Of a stretch of DNA of 18,359 bases, positions 1 through 6,582 are shown one piece after another; positions within the stretch are counted from its first letter, which is position 1; each line of letters opens with the position of its first letter. The stretch spans positions 1-18,359 of the forward strand of contig DJOI01000015.1 in NCBI GenBank assembly GCA_002439605.1, in the 5' to 3' direction. This DNA is from Candidatus Segatella mututuai (GTDB lineage: Bacteria; Bacteroidota; Bacteroidia; Bacteroidales; Bacteroidaceae). The notes under the pieces are model-generated. The model saw nothing but the letters and a program-made list of their open reading frames with translations, had not been told where the DNA came from and made no database searches. Made by a program: the position numbers and the translations under genes.

Positions 1-395
1 ACTCTTCACCACACAGAGAAAAAGTATATATATATAATAAGGTGTGTGAGGCGATGGCCTTACCATCCAATATTTGTCAACCTGATTTTAGCATTAGAAA
101 ACTTGCAGAAATCATTGGCTATTCATACCCTAAGGTATCGAAATCGATTAACGATTTATATGGTAATAATTTCAATGCCTTGCTGAACGATTTTCGTATA
201 AAGGAAGCTTGTCGCAGACTCAATGACGAGAAATACAAATTGTTCACAATAGAGGCTATTGCTGTTGGTCTGGGGTTCAAGAGTCGCACGGCATTTGTGG
301 CCATATTCAAGCGGATAACTGGCCTTACACCTTCTGAATATCATAAAACAGTTTTTCAAAATATGAATGGTAACATAAGTCGTTCTGATGTTTAA
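1..395 (+). CDS. AraC-family transcriptional regulator, C-terminal part (5' end outside window)
   Basis: The frame is open from the first bases of the window, so the gene begins upstream. A GTG at 42 is in frame but is probably an internal Val codon. The visible 131 residues form a complete AraC/XylS-type double helix-turn-helix. The first HTH is around FSIRKLAEIIGYSYPKVSKS. The linker helix contains NDFRIKEACRRLND. The second HTH contains TIEAIAVGLGFKSRTAFVAI, followed by the family signature FKRITGLTPSEYHK. In Bacteroidetes such domains often sit at the end of long sensor proteins (TPR- or two-component-like), but the sensor half is not visible, so the signal is unknown. It lies 190 bp upstream of, and in the same direction as, a cluster of exported proteins; control of that cluster is plausible by position only. 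The DNA-binding call is firm. Confidence 0.85.
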   Translation, partial: SSPHREKVYIYNKVCEAMALPSNICQPDFSIRKLAEIIGYSYPKVSKSINDLYGNNFNALLNDFRIKEACRRLNDEKYKLFTIEAIAVGLGFKSRTAFVAIFKRITGLTPSEYHKTVFQNMNGNISRSDV

Positions 396-483
396 ATGGC
401 GCAATATCTGTCGAAATGTGTCTATATTTGCAAATAAAGACGCATTACGACAGAACGAGCCCCTATGTTTTGCTCAAAATGTA

Positions 484-491
484 TACCTTTG
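484..491 (+). promoter_or_regulatory. Candidate -7 promoter box for the surface-protein cluster
   Basis: TACCTTTG matches the Bacteroidetes primary sigma -7 consensus TAnnTTTG. It would start transcription near 496, giving a leader of about 90 nt before the ATG at 586. No TTTG is seen at the usual distance of about 20 bp upstream; a TTTTG at 468-472 is too close. A second perfect -7 match, TATATTTG, lies at 423-430, so the start site is uncertain. Confidence 0.45.
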
Positions 492-512
492 CACTCGGTA
501 ATGATAAGATTG

Positions 513-577
513 CTGGTTGCCAAGGTTTTATTAGGACTCTGCTGAGGCAACCAGAGATAACAAAAAGAGTCCTAATA
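513..577 (+). ncRNA. Candidate H-type pseudoknot in the mRNA leader (cis-regulatory)
   Basis: Two perfect inverted repeats interleave. Stem 1 pairs CTGGTTGCC (513-521) with GGCAACCAG (546-554), 9 bp. Stem 2 pairs TATTAGGACTCT (529-540) with AGAGTCCTAATA (566-577), 12 bp. The 5' arm of stem 2 lies inside the loop of stem 1, and its 3' arm lies beyond stem 1. This is H-type pseudoknot order: loop 1 of 7 nt, loop 2 of 5 nt, and an A-rich loop 3 of 11 nt (agataacaaaa). The structure would end 8 nt before the ATG at 586 and would cover most of the predicted leader. I do not recognise it as a known riboswitch. It could instead be a DNA operator with two dyads. Confidence 0.5.
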
Positions 578-585
578 CATTTTGC

Positions 586-3024
586 ATGATGAAAACCAAA
601 ATTTTACTCTTAAGTTTGTTTTTGGCGATTGCTGTTTCTTTTCCACAAGGACTATTCGCGCAGAAGACAGTCCTTACATTAAACGGAATTCCGGAAAAGA
701 CAATCAAGGCAAATGGAAAAGTATTGCCCAGGACATTAGCCTTGAAAAAAAGAGACAATTCAAAAGGTAGCGCCTTGAGTAGTGAGACATCCAGCGACTG
801 GTCGGGAACCCAAGAGACCGACGAATTAGTAGACGAAGATTTTTCTAAGTTTACTGCAGGTACAAATGATGCGCCCGACAAGACATCTCTTTGCGACATT
901 TACGGCAAGTTTGGCCCTCAACGTGAGAACATACCAGATGAGTACACGTCGAAATCCGGATGGTGCGGCAACTGGGTGTTTCAGGCAGGCGGCGCTGCTG
1001 CGCTTATTGACTCTTATGGTGGAATAGGTGCCTTCATTAATACTCCTTTAGGCGATTTTTCTGGTGACCTTACAGTCACAATACGTGTTAAGAATATTGG
1101 TGACAAGACGGCAGGTGTGCTGATAAATGTTGATAAAGGAGGTTATTACGACCCAGTGCTGCTTGGCAGTGGAAAGGTTTCGTTGAAAAAGAATTCCGAC
1201 TGGCGTACTATTGAGGTGAAATATCACAACACGTATGCCGGCAATGACGGATTCGTTCAGATTGCAACCTATAATCAGTGTGTAATCGATTATATCAAGG
1301 TAACCAACACATACAATTTCCTGGCGGCTCCGCGTGTGCTTGAGCCAACTAACTTTACATCAAGAGGCTTCACTGTCAATTGGGAGCCAGTGCGTATGGC
1401 CGCTTCCTACGACCTATGGATTTTCCGAAAGGTTTACACATCTACGTCCGATTCTGTGTTCACAGAGAAATTTGAGGATGGAGTGCCACAGAAATGGGAA
1501 TTTGGTGGCAACGCTCATATTGCCGATGCCAAAGGAGCAGAAAGTTCAAGTGCTGTCGTACTGAACAACGGCGATTACCTCAGTTCGCCAGTAACCTTGG
1601 GCCGTTACAAGAATTTCTCTACTTTCATGAAGGTTGAAGCCAATGGTGCCACAACCGATGAACTAAACAATGGGCGTGTGGAAATTTGGCTTAGGACTAT
1701 AGACTCTTGGAAAAAGCTCGGAGAGATGAATGCCGCAGGTTATCTTGATGGCAAGATAGTAGATATGCAAGAGAAGACGAAGAATGCTTTCTCGAACCAA
1801 TTTTATGGTGTACGTATCGTGGCTAACCTTCCTGGAGATGCCGAACTTATACTTGACAATGCCGATGGCCAAATTGGTCCGTCAGCGAGATTAGATCCTG
1901 TAGGAGCCTATGAGGCTGCCGGAATGAGATATGCCAATACGTCGGAAACATCTTATACCTTTACAAACCTTGCGCCAAAAGGTGAATACTATTATGGTGT
2001 AGCATCTTTCTATTATGGCAAAACGTCCACCTACTCACTCAATTATGCCTTTGGAGTGGCTAAGCCAACAGCAAAACCAGCCACCGATGTTACAGCCGAT
2101 GGATTTACTGCCAATTGGGCTTCCGTGGCAAAAGCTACAGGATACCGCATCAACAACTATGGTATATATAATGTGAAGAAGGCAGGAAAGTATGCTACAA
2201 TAACAGAAGATTTCAGCAAGATAAGCGAGACCGTTTCCATATCTTCAAATCCGTTCAAGGCAGAAAGCTTGAACAATGATTACAGCATGGACCTTGGCAA
2301 GTATACTACAAATGCTGGATGGAAAGGCAAATATACACAGATTTCTAATGGCTATCTCGGATTTTCTGGCAGTGGTTCGTTAGTATCGCCACAGCTCGAT
2401 CTCAGCAATAGTGACCACTTCTCCCTTTATATTAAGGCTGTTGGTACACCTGGTGACGTACTGAAGATAGAAAGTGGCTCCAATGTATATAATGTCGATG
2501 TTGTAGCCGACCCTACTGATGAAACAGGGGCAAAAGGTATGATTGACGCTGCCTTTGATGTTCCTGAGAGTGGTGGCGACATTCAACTCAAATTCTACTC
2601 TTATGCAGGTGTGCCTATCATGTTTGACGCCATCAAGATTTCACAGGACTTGAAAGAAGGTGACAAGGTAAAGATTCTCCTGTCGTCTGAGAATTTGCCA
2701 AAAAGCGACCTGAGTAAGATTTACACGCAACTCGACACAAGTAAATTCAAGGAGTTTGCTTATCAAGTGTATGCCCTGTTTGAGGATGTTGATGGTCGCA
2801 CAGCTGTGTCTGACCCTTCCGATTTAATAACCGTAAACTTGAATGGCAGTGTCAACTCGGAAAAATCTGTTACGCCTACCGACATTGATAGCATTGCATC
2901 TGGCAGTGACATCACGGTTGTTGGGTTCTATTCTATAGAAGGCAAAAAGTTGAGTGTTCCGCAAAAGGGATTCAACATCGTGCGCTATAGTGATGGAAGT
3001 GTAAAGAAAATTTTTATGAGATGA
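586..3024 (+). CDS. Exported surface protein with jelly-roll and FN3 modules and a T9SS-type C-terminal tail
   Basis: The protein has 812 residues. A signal peptide covers about residues 1-25, ending LFAQ. ATG codons at 586 and 589 both fit as starts. Three similar beta-rich modules begin with an acidic-F-S/E motif (EDFSK at 84, EKFEDG at 294, EDFSK at 541) and end with a D-x-I or LDNAD segment (about 235, 424 and 681). They resemble the carbohydrate-binding/cleaved-adhesin jelly rolls of Bacteroidetes surface proteins. Two FN3-like sequences start at about 247 and 496 (TxxGFTxNW), but their C-terminal strands (YYYGVASFYYG at about 470; FAYQVYALFEDVDGR at about 723) come only after modules 2 and 3, so the modules look inserted into the FN3 folds. 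The tail from about 770 (GFYSIEGKKLSVPQKGFNIV, then a basic end) is a T9SS-like sorting tail. The protein is probably secreted and attached to the surface as an adhesin or binding protein; the ligand is unknown. The gap to the protease gene downstream is 36 bp, suggesting one operon. Confidence 0.8.
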   Translation: MMKTKILLLSLFLAIAVSFPQGLFAQKTVLTLNGIPEKTIKANGKVLPRTLALKKRDNSKGSALSSETSSDWSGTQETDELVDEDFSKFTAGTNDAPDKTSLCDIYGKFGPQRENIPDEYTSKSGWCGNWVFQAGGAAALIDSYGGIGAFINTPLGDFSGDLTVTIRVKNIGDKTAGVLINVDKGGYYDPVLLGSGKVSLKKNSDWRTIEVKYHNTYAGNDGFVQIATYNQCVIDYIKVTNTYNFLAAPRVLEPTNFTSRGFTVNWEPVRMAASYDLWIFRKVYTSTSDSVFTEKFEDGVPQKWEFGGNAHIADAKGAESSSAVVLNNGDYLSSPVTLGRYKNFSTFMKVEANGATTDELNNGRVEIWLRTIDSWKKLGEMNAAGYLDGKIVDMQEKTKNAFSNQFYGVRIVANLPGDAELILDNADGQIGPSARLDPVGAYEAAGMRYANTSETSYTFTNLAPKGEYYYGVASFYYGKTSTYSLNYAFGVAKPTAKPATDVTADGFTANWASVAKATGYRINNYGIYNVKKAGKYATITEDFSKISETVSISSNPFKAESLNNDYSMDLGKYTTNAGWKGKYTQISNGYLGFSGSGSLVSPQLDLSNSDHFSLYIKAVGTPGDVLKIESGSNVYNVDVVADPTDETGAKGMIDAAFDVPESGGDIQLKFYSYAGVPIMFDAIKISQDLKEGDKVKILLSSENLPKSDLSKIYTQLDTSKFKEFAYQVYALFEDVDGRTAVSDPSDLITVNLNGSVNSEKSVTPTDIDSIASGSDITVVGFYSIEGKKLSVPQKGFNIVRYSDGSVKKIFMR

Positions 3025-3060
3025 TTTTTTCAGAATGGTAAATTTCTAAAATAGTAAACA

Positions 3061-5244
3061 ATGAATAAAAAGATATATTTGCTCTTTGCTGCAGCTCTCT
3101 TGTCCGCATCTGCCATGGGGCAGAACGAAAAGTTGTCGCCTACAATGCGGCTTGTGCTTGCCAACTCTCAACAGACGACATCTTCAAACAAGAATAACCC
3201 CCAAAAGGTGTATTCTAAAATCAAGAATCTTGCTCCAGTTAATGAGAAGGACAATACTATAGGAGCTTTCTTGCGTATAGATAACTCGCAAGTTGTCGAC
3301 CAGCTTAAGGCTAAGGGCGTAAAAATAGGATCGGTGATTTCTGACTCCCTCGTTACAGTTACCATGCCTTTGGATAAGGTGTACGAAATAGCAGAGACTA
3401 AGGGAGTAAGATATGTGCAAGCTGCTACGAAGGCAAAATTGCTGATGGACCAGGCACGCAAGGATACTTATGTAGACCAGGCACAAAGCGAGGCCAATGG
3501 ACTTGGATCTTTCACGGGCAAAGGTATCGTGATAGGCATTGTGGATACAGGATTCTATACTGACCATGTCGGATTTTATAGTAAGGATCGCAAGTCTTTC
3601 CGAATAAAGAAATATTGGCAGCAAGACCAGTGGCCTGGTGAAATATATAAAAGCCCTGAAGGCTTTAATTATGGACGCGAGCTTGCTGATTCGGTTAGTA
3701 TCACTCGTATGCACTACGACCTGAGTGGATACAGCCATGCAACACATGTAGCAGGCATAGCATCTGGCGCTGACATCGAAAGTGGTCTTTACGGAGTGGC
3801 TCCTGATGCAGAGCTTGTCATCGTGTCGACCGACCTTGAGAGTAATCACGTTGTCGATGGAGTGAAATATTGCTTTGACTATGCCAAGAGTGTGGGTAAG
3901 CCATGTGTCGTGAATCTTAGCATCGGTAATACCTTGGGACCTCGTGATGGTACGTCAGAATGTGACGAGGCACTCAATGCCCTTACTGGACCTGGACGCA
4001 TCATTGTGGGTGCTTCTGGTAATGATGGTGCCTATTTGCTCCATGCCTCCAAACAATTTTCTGATGGTGACAATCAAATGAACACTGTGTTTAATTGTAG
4101 TTATGGAAATACTGCTGTAGGTGAAATCTGGGGAACAAAAGGTCAGAATCTTGCAGTCAAGGCTCAGATTGTGGATATTAACACAGGAGAAGTCATTAGT
4201 AAAAGTGACGTGGAGGATACTGCCAGTCCGAAAGGATTTTCTGTTAATCTGGACAAGAATTTCGCCATCCAGATTGCGTCCGAGGTCAACCCATCCAACA
4301 ATCGTCCTCATGTTCAGGTAGTAGCAAATGTTAGTTATCTTGCCGACAACCAGCGCCTTGTATTGTCAATTAAAGGTGATGATGGAGGCGAGGCTCATGT
4401 ATGGGCTGTGCAAAACTCAGCAATAGAGAAGATTGGAAAAGAGGGGTATACTGATGGTGACAATAGATACACGGTGAATGAGATAGGAGGAACTCCTGAA
4501 AATGTAATTTCCGTTGGAGCTTACAATACGAGAGAGAAAGCTGAGTATATAGATGGGTCATCTTACGACTATTCGAGTTTCATAGGTAAGATAGGCGACA
4601 TATCCAACTTTTCAAGCTGCGGACCAACACTTGATGGCAGACAGAAGCCAGATGTAGCTGCTCCTGGTGCGGAAATCTATTCTACGGCAGTGGAAGATGG
4701 CTATGGATCATTTGATGCCAAGAGTCAGGCTACCAAAAAAGTTGATTACAATGGGAAGACTTATTATTACTTCTCTAATCAGGGAACTTCTATGTCTTCG
4801 CCTTTAGTGGCTGGCGTAGTGGCTCTTTGGCTTCAGGAAAATCCTAACATGGCTCCTGATGATGTAAGAACCCTTATTGAGAAGTCTTCACGTTGTGATG
4901 AGGGTACAGGCGAGTTGCCAAACTATCGATTTGGATATGGCAAGATAGATGCCATGCAAGGCTTGCGCATTTTGGCTAACACGACAGGCATTAAGGACAT
5001 ACGCAGTCTGCAGCAATTGTTCAAGATAGCTATAGATAGAGATTCCAAGAATGTGACGGTTTATTATGACGATAACATAGGAAAGGCAAACGTGGAGGTG
5101 TTTAATTCTGTCGGGCAAAAGGTACATGGTGCTACCATAGCCTCAAGCGGCTCTACGATAGATCTCTCCACGCTTGGTAAAGGTGTGTTCATCATTAAGC
5201 TGCATGTAGGCAATGCCAACCATTCGGTCAAGATTACGCTTTAA
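3061..5244 (+). CDS. Subtilisin-like S8 serine peptidase with T9SS type A sorting domain
   Basis: The protein has 727 residues. A signal peptide (about 1-20, ending SAMGQ) is followed by a propeptide-like region (about 60-130) and the S8 catalytic domain. The triad is visible: Asp162 in IVDTGFYTDH, His226 in HATHVAG (Ala where most subtilases have Gly) and Ser577 in GTSMSSP. The oxyanion Asn321 is in GASGND. Between Asn321 and Ser577 is a large beta-rich insertion (about 325-490), as in cell-envelope subtilases. The C-terminus (about 650-727; VEVFNSVGQKV, then GVFIIKLHVGN and ITL) matches type A sorting domains, implying export through the outer membrane by T9SS. It would degrade or process extracellular proteins; the substrate is unknown. 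It lies between a surface adhesin-like gene and a small exported protein, with gaps of 36 and 47 bp. Confidence 0.92.
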   Translation: MNKKIYLLFAAALLSASAMGQNEKLSPTMRLVLANSQQTTSSNKNNPQKVYSKIKNLAPVNEKDNTIGAFLRIDNSQVVDQLKAKGVKIGSVISDSLVTVTMPLDKVYEIAETKGVRYVQAATKAKLLMDQARKDTYVDQAQSEANGLGSFTGKGIVIGIVDTGFYTDHVGFYSKDRKSFRIKKYWQQDQWPGEIYKSPEGFNYGRELADSVSITRMHYDLSGYSHATHVAGIASGADIESGLYGVAPDAELVIVSTDLESNHVVDGVKYCFDYAKSVGKPCVVNLSIGNTLGPRDGTSECDEALNALTGPGRIIVGASGNDGAYLLHASKQFSDGDNQMNTVFNCSYGNTAVGEIWGTKGQNLAVKAQIVDINTGEVISKSDVEDTASPKGFSVNLDKNFAIQIASEVNPSNNRPHVQVVANVSYLADNQRLVLSIKGDDGGEAHVWAVQNSAIEKIGKEGYTDGDNRYTVNEIGGTPENVISVGAYNTREKAEYIDGSSYDYSSFIGKIGDISNFSSCGPTLDGRQKPDVAAPGAEIYSTAVEDGYGSFDAKSQATKKVDYNGKTYYYFSNQGTSMSSPLVAGVVALWLQENPNMAPDDVRTLIEKSSRCDEGTGELPNYRFGYGKIDAMQGLRILANTTGIKDIRSLQQLFKIAIDRDSKNVTVYYDDNIGKANVEVFNSVGQKVHGATIASSGSTIDLSTLGKGVFIIKLHVGNANHSVKITL

Positions 5245-5291
5245 TTTGAGTAAATTTCATTTTATTAATTTGAAAAAAGAAAGAATAAGTT

Positions 5292-5864
5292 ATGAAGAAA
5301 TTTTTTTCTCTGTTCGTTATGCTCATGGTGGCAACAATGACATTTGCTACCGATTATTCTGATGTATTGAACTATACCATCTATGGATATTCTGATAAAA
5401 TCAATCCTTCAAAGGTCAGTATAACCGACGAAGGTGACGATTTGTACACCATTGTTCTTAAGGACGTAGACGTTACTCCTGTGTTAGGTACAACCCTTGG
5501 CGACTTGACCATAGAGATGGTTGAAGGTAAAACCGAGAATGGAGTTACGACTATTACGTCAGATGGCTGTCCTATCGTTTCGTCTGCGTTCATTAGTGAT
5601 CCTACCAATGTTACTCTTTCTGAGTTGACTGTTAAGTTTGATGACAAAAAAGCTTATATTCACATAAAGGGTCTCATTATTGGTAGTTTTGACTACGAAA
5701 TTTCTTACGGCACCGATAATTTTGGAACAAGTACGGCTGTTAAGGGCATTAGTTATGCAAACGGTTACGATTCCAAGCAAATATACAATTTGTCTGGAAT
5801 GAAGGTTGGCACCATGCGGAAGGGTCGTATTTACATCATGAACGGAAAGAAGATCATCAAATGA
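5292..5864 (+). CDS. Small exported calycin-like protein
   Basis: The protein has 190 residues with an N-terminal signal peptide (about 1-19, ending TFAT). The body (about 20-145) alternates short beta strands (YTIVLKDVDV, LTIEMVEGKT, LSELTVKFDD, AYIHIKGLIIG) and resembles the calycin/lipocalin-like barrel proteins common in Bacteroidales. The last 30 residues (QIYNLSGMKVGTMRKGRIYI, NGKK) look like a short T9SS-type or surface-retention tail of the 'NLSG..V..L..G.YI..GKK' kind. It is the third gene of a probable operon and is followed by a strong terminator at 5932. The leader is A-rich with no Shine-Dalgarno sequence. A barrel that binds a small ligand is plausible but unproven; the calycin call rests on pattern only. 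Confidence 0.7.
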   Translation: MKKFFSLFVMLMVATMTFATDYSDVLNYTIYGYSDKINPSKVSITDEGDDLYTIVLKDVDVTPVLGTTLGDLTIEMVEGKTENGVTTITSDGCPIVSSAFISDPTNVTLSELTVKFDDKKAYIHIKGLIIGSFDYEISYGTDNFGTSTAVKGISYANGYDSKQIYNLSGMKVGTMRKGRIYIMNGKKIIK

Positions 5865-5931
5865 TACTTGCGATAGTTATTCCATGAGAATGGTTCTATC
5901 ACCATTGAGTGGTTTATCTCATAATTAATTC

Positions 5932-5963
5932 GCTCGACCTATCTTGTGTAGGTCGAGCTTTTG
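5932..5963 (+). terminator. Intrinsic terminator after the exported-protein cluster
   Basis: GCTCGACCTA (5932-5941) and TAGGTCGAGC (5949-5958) form a perfect 10-bp stem with a 7-nt loop, followed at once by TTTTGTTT. It lies 68 bp past the stop codon at 5864 and marks the end of the transcription unit beginning upstream of 586. Confidence 0.9.
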
Positions 5964-5980
5964 TTTAGTTTGACGAGTAT

Positions 5981-6080
5981 GTGTGCAGTCTAATGGGTGC
6001 AAGTCCCTAATTGAGCCATAATAGAGGGAAACGTCCAGCCAGAGAGGCAGGATGCATTCTCCCCGAGAAGCAACGATGAC
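5981..6080 (+). mobile_element. Possible relic of a group II intron 5' end
   Basis: The stretch begins GTGTGCAGTC and contains GGGTGCAAGTCCC (5995-6007) and then GAGGGAAACGTCC (6023-6035). This order, a GTGYG start followed within about 20 nt by a ggtgcaagtccc stem and later a GAAACG motif, resembles the 5' domain I of bacterial group II introns. No intron-encoded reverse transcriptase and no domain V hairpin are found before the next gene, so it could only be a decayed fragment. The match is from memory of the consensus; an unrelated structured RNA remains possible. Confidence 0.3.
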
Positions 6081-6082
6081 TC

Positions 6083-6386
6083 TATGAGGTCAAAATATAT
6101 AGAGAATATGGTAAATCGTATTCCGACTATGGCATAACTGTCAAAAAGTCGTTCTTCGACAAACGCCTCAATGTAAGCGTCTATGCGGCAGTTTGTTTAA
6201 CAAGTACAATCGCCAAAGCGACGTGGCGGAAAGCACAATTTCCGTCAGGACTCTTGGTCGAAGAATTTAAGTAGTCGCTTCTACTTCTCTGTTATCTACC
6301 GCTTTGGTTCGCTCAAGGCCAGTGTGAAGAAAGCAGAGCGCAGCATCGAGAACGAAGACGTAAAAAGTGGAGGAAACGGCAAGTGA
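6083..6386 (+). pseudogene. Decayed 3' end of an outer-membrane beta-barrel (TonB-receptor-like) gene
   Basis: Three reading frames in succession encode parts of one recognisable C-terminus. Frame 2 gives YGITVKKSFFDKRLNVSVYA (6128-6187). Frame 1 gives LFNKYNRQSDVAESTISV (6193-6246). Frame 3 gives SWSKNLSSRFYFSVIYRFGS, then LKASVKKAERSIENEDVK, to a TGA at 6384-6386. The order and content match the last beta strands of Bacteroidetes outer-membrane beta-barrel family proteins, which end '..VSxxYRFGxLKASVKKAxRSIxNDDV'. At least two frameshifts (near 6190 and 6246) and the missing N-terminal several hundred residues make it non-functional. No start codon or promoter is attached to it. It lies between two terminators, next to the intron-like stretch, so it is probably a remnant of a deletion or insertion event. 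Confidence 0.8.
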
Positions 6387-6432
6387 TGACTTGTAGTCAA
6401 AAGAAATATTAATTTTCTCTCTTGGATATACT

Positions 6433-6483
6433 CCCAGGTGTGTTGCCGGCAAGTGAGCCAACAAGCGGCATACCTGGGCTTTT
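6433..6483 (+). terminator. Intrinsic terminator-like hairpin
   Basis: CCCAGGT (6433-6439) pairs with ACCTGGG (6472-6478), with an inner stem TGCCG (6444-6448) / CGGCA (6466-6470), followed by CTTTTTG. It lies just after the beta-barrel relic and was probably that gene's own terminator, now isolating the relic from the gene at 6583. Confidence 0.7.
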
Positions 6484-6582
6484 TGTTTCTTGTGTGAGGA
6501 ATAATTTCTTAAATAGCCTTAACTTCCGCATATATGAAATTGTGTCATGCAATAAATTGGAAATATCTGCGTTATATAGGCA

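Noticed and set aside
513..577. Interleaved repeats as a transcription terminator
   Set aside because: No T-run follows the 12-bp stem (next bases are CATTTTGC) and a long gene starts immediately after it.
529..577. Inverted repeats of an invertible (phase-variable) promoter
   Set aside because: The arms are only 25 bases apart and enclose no promoter, and no recombinase gene lies nearby.
5995..6007. GGGTGCAAGTCCC as a tRNA T-arm
   Set aside because: The loop lacks the TTC core expected in a T-arm (GGTTCRA) and no acceptor, D or anticodon arm is found around it; the group II intron reading fits better.
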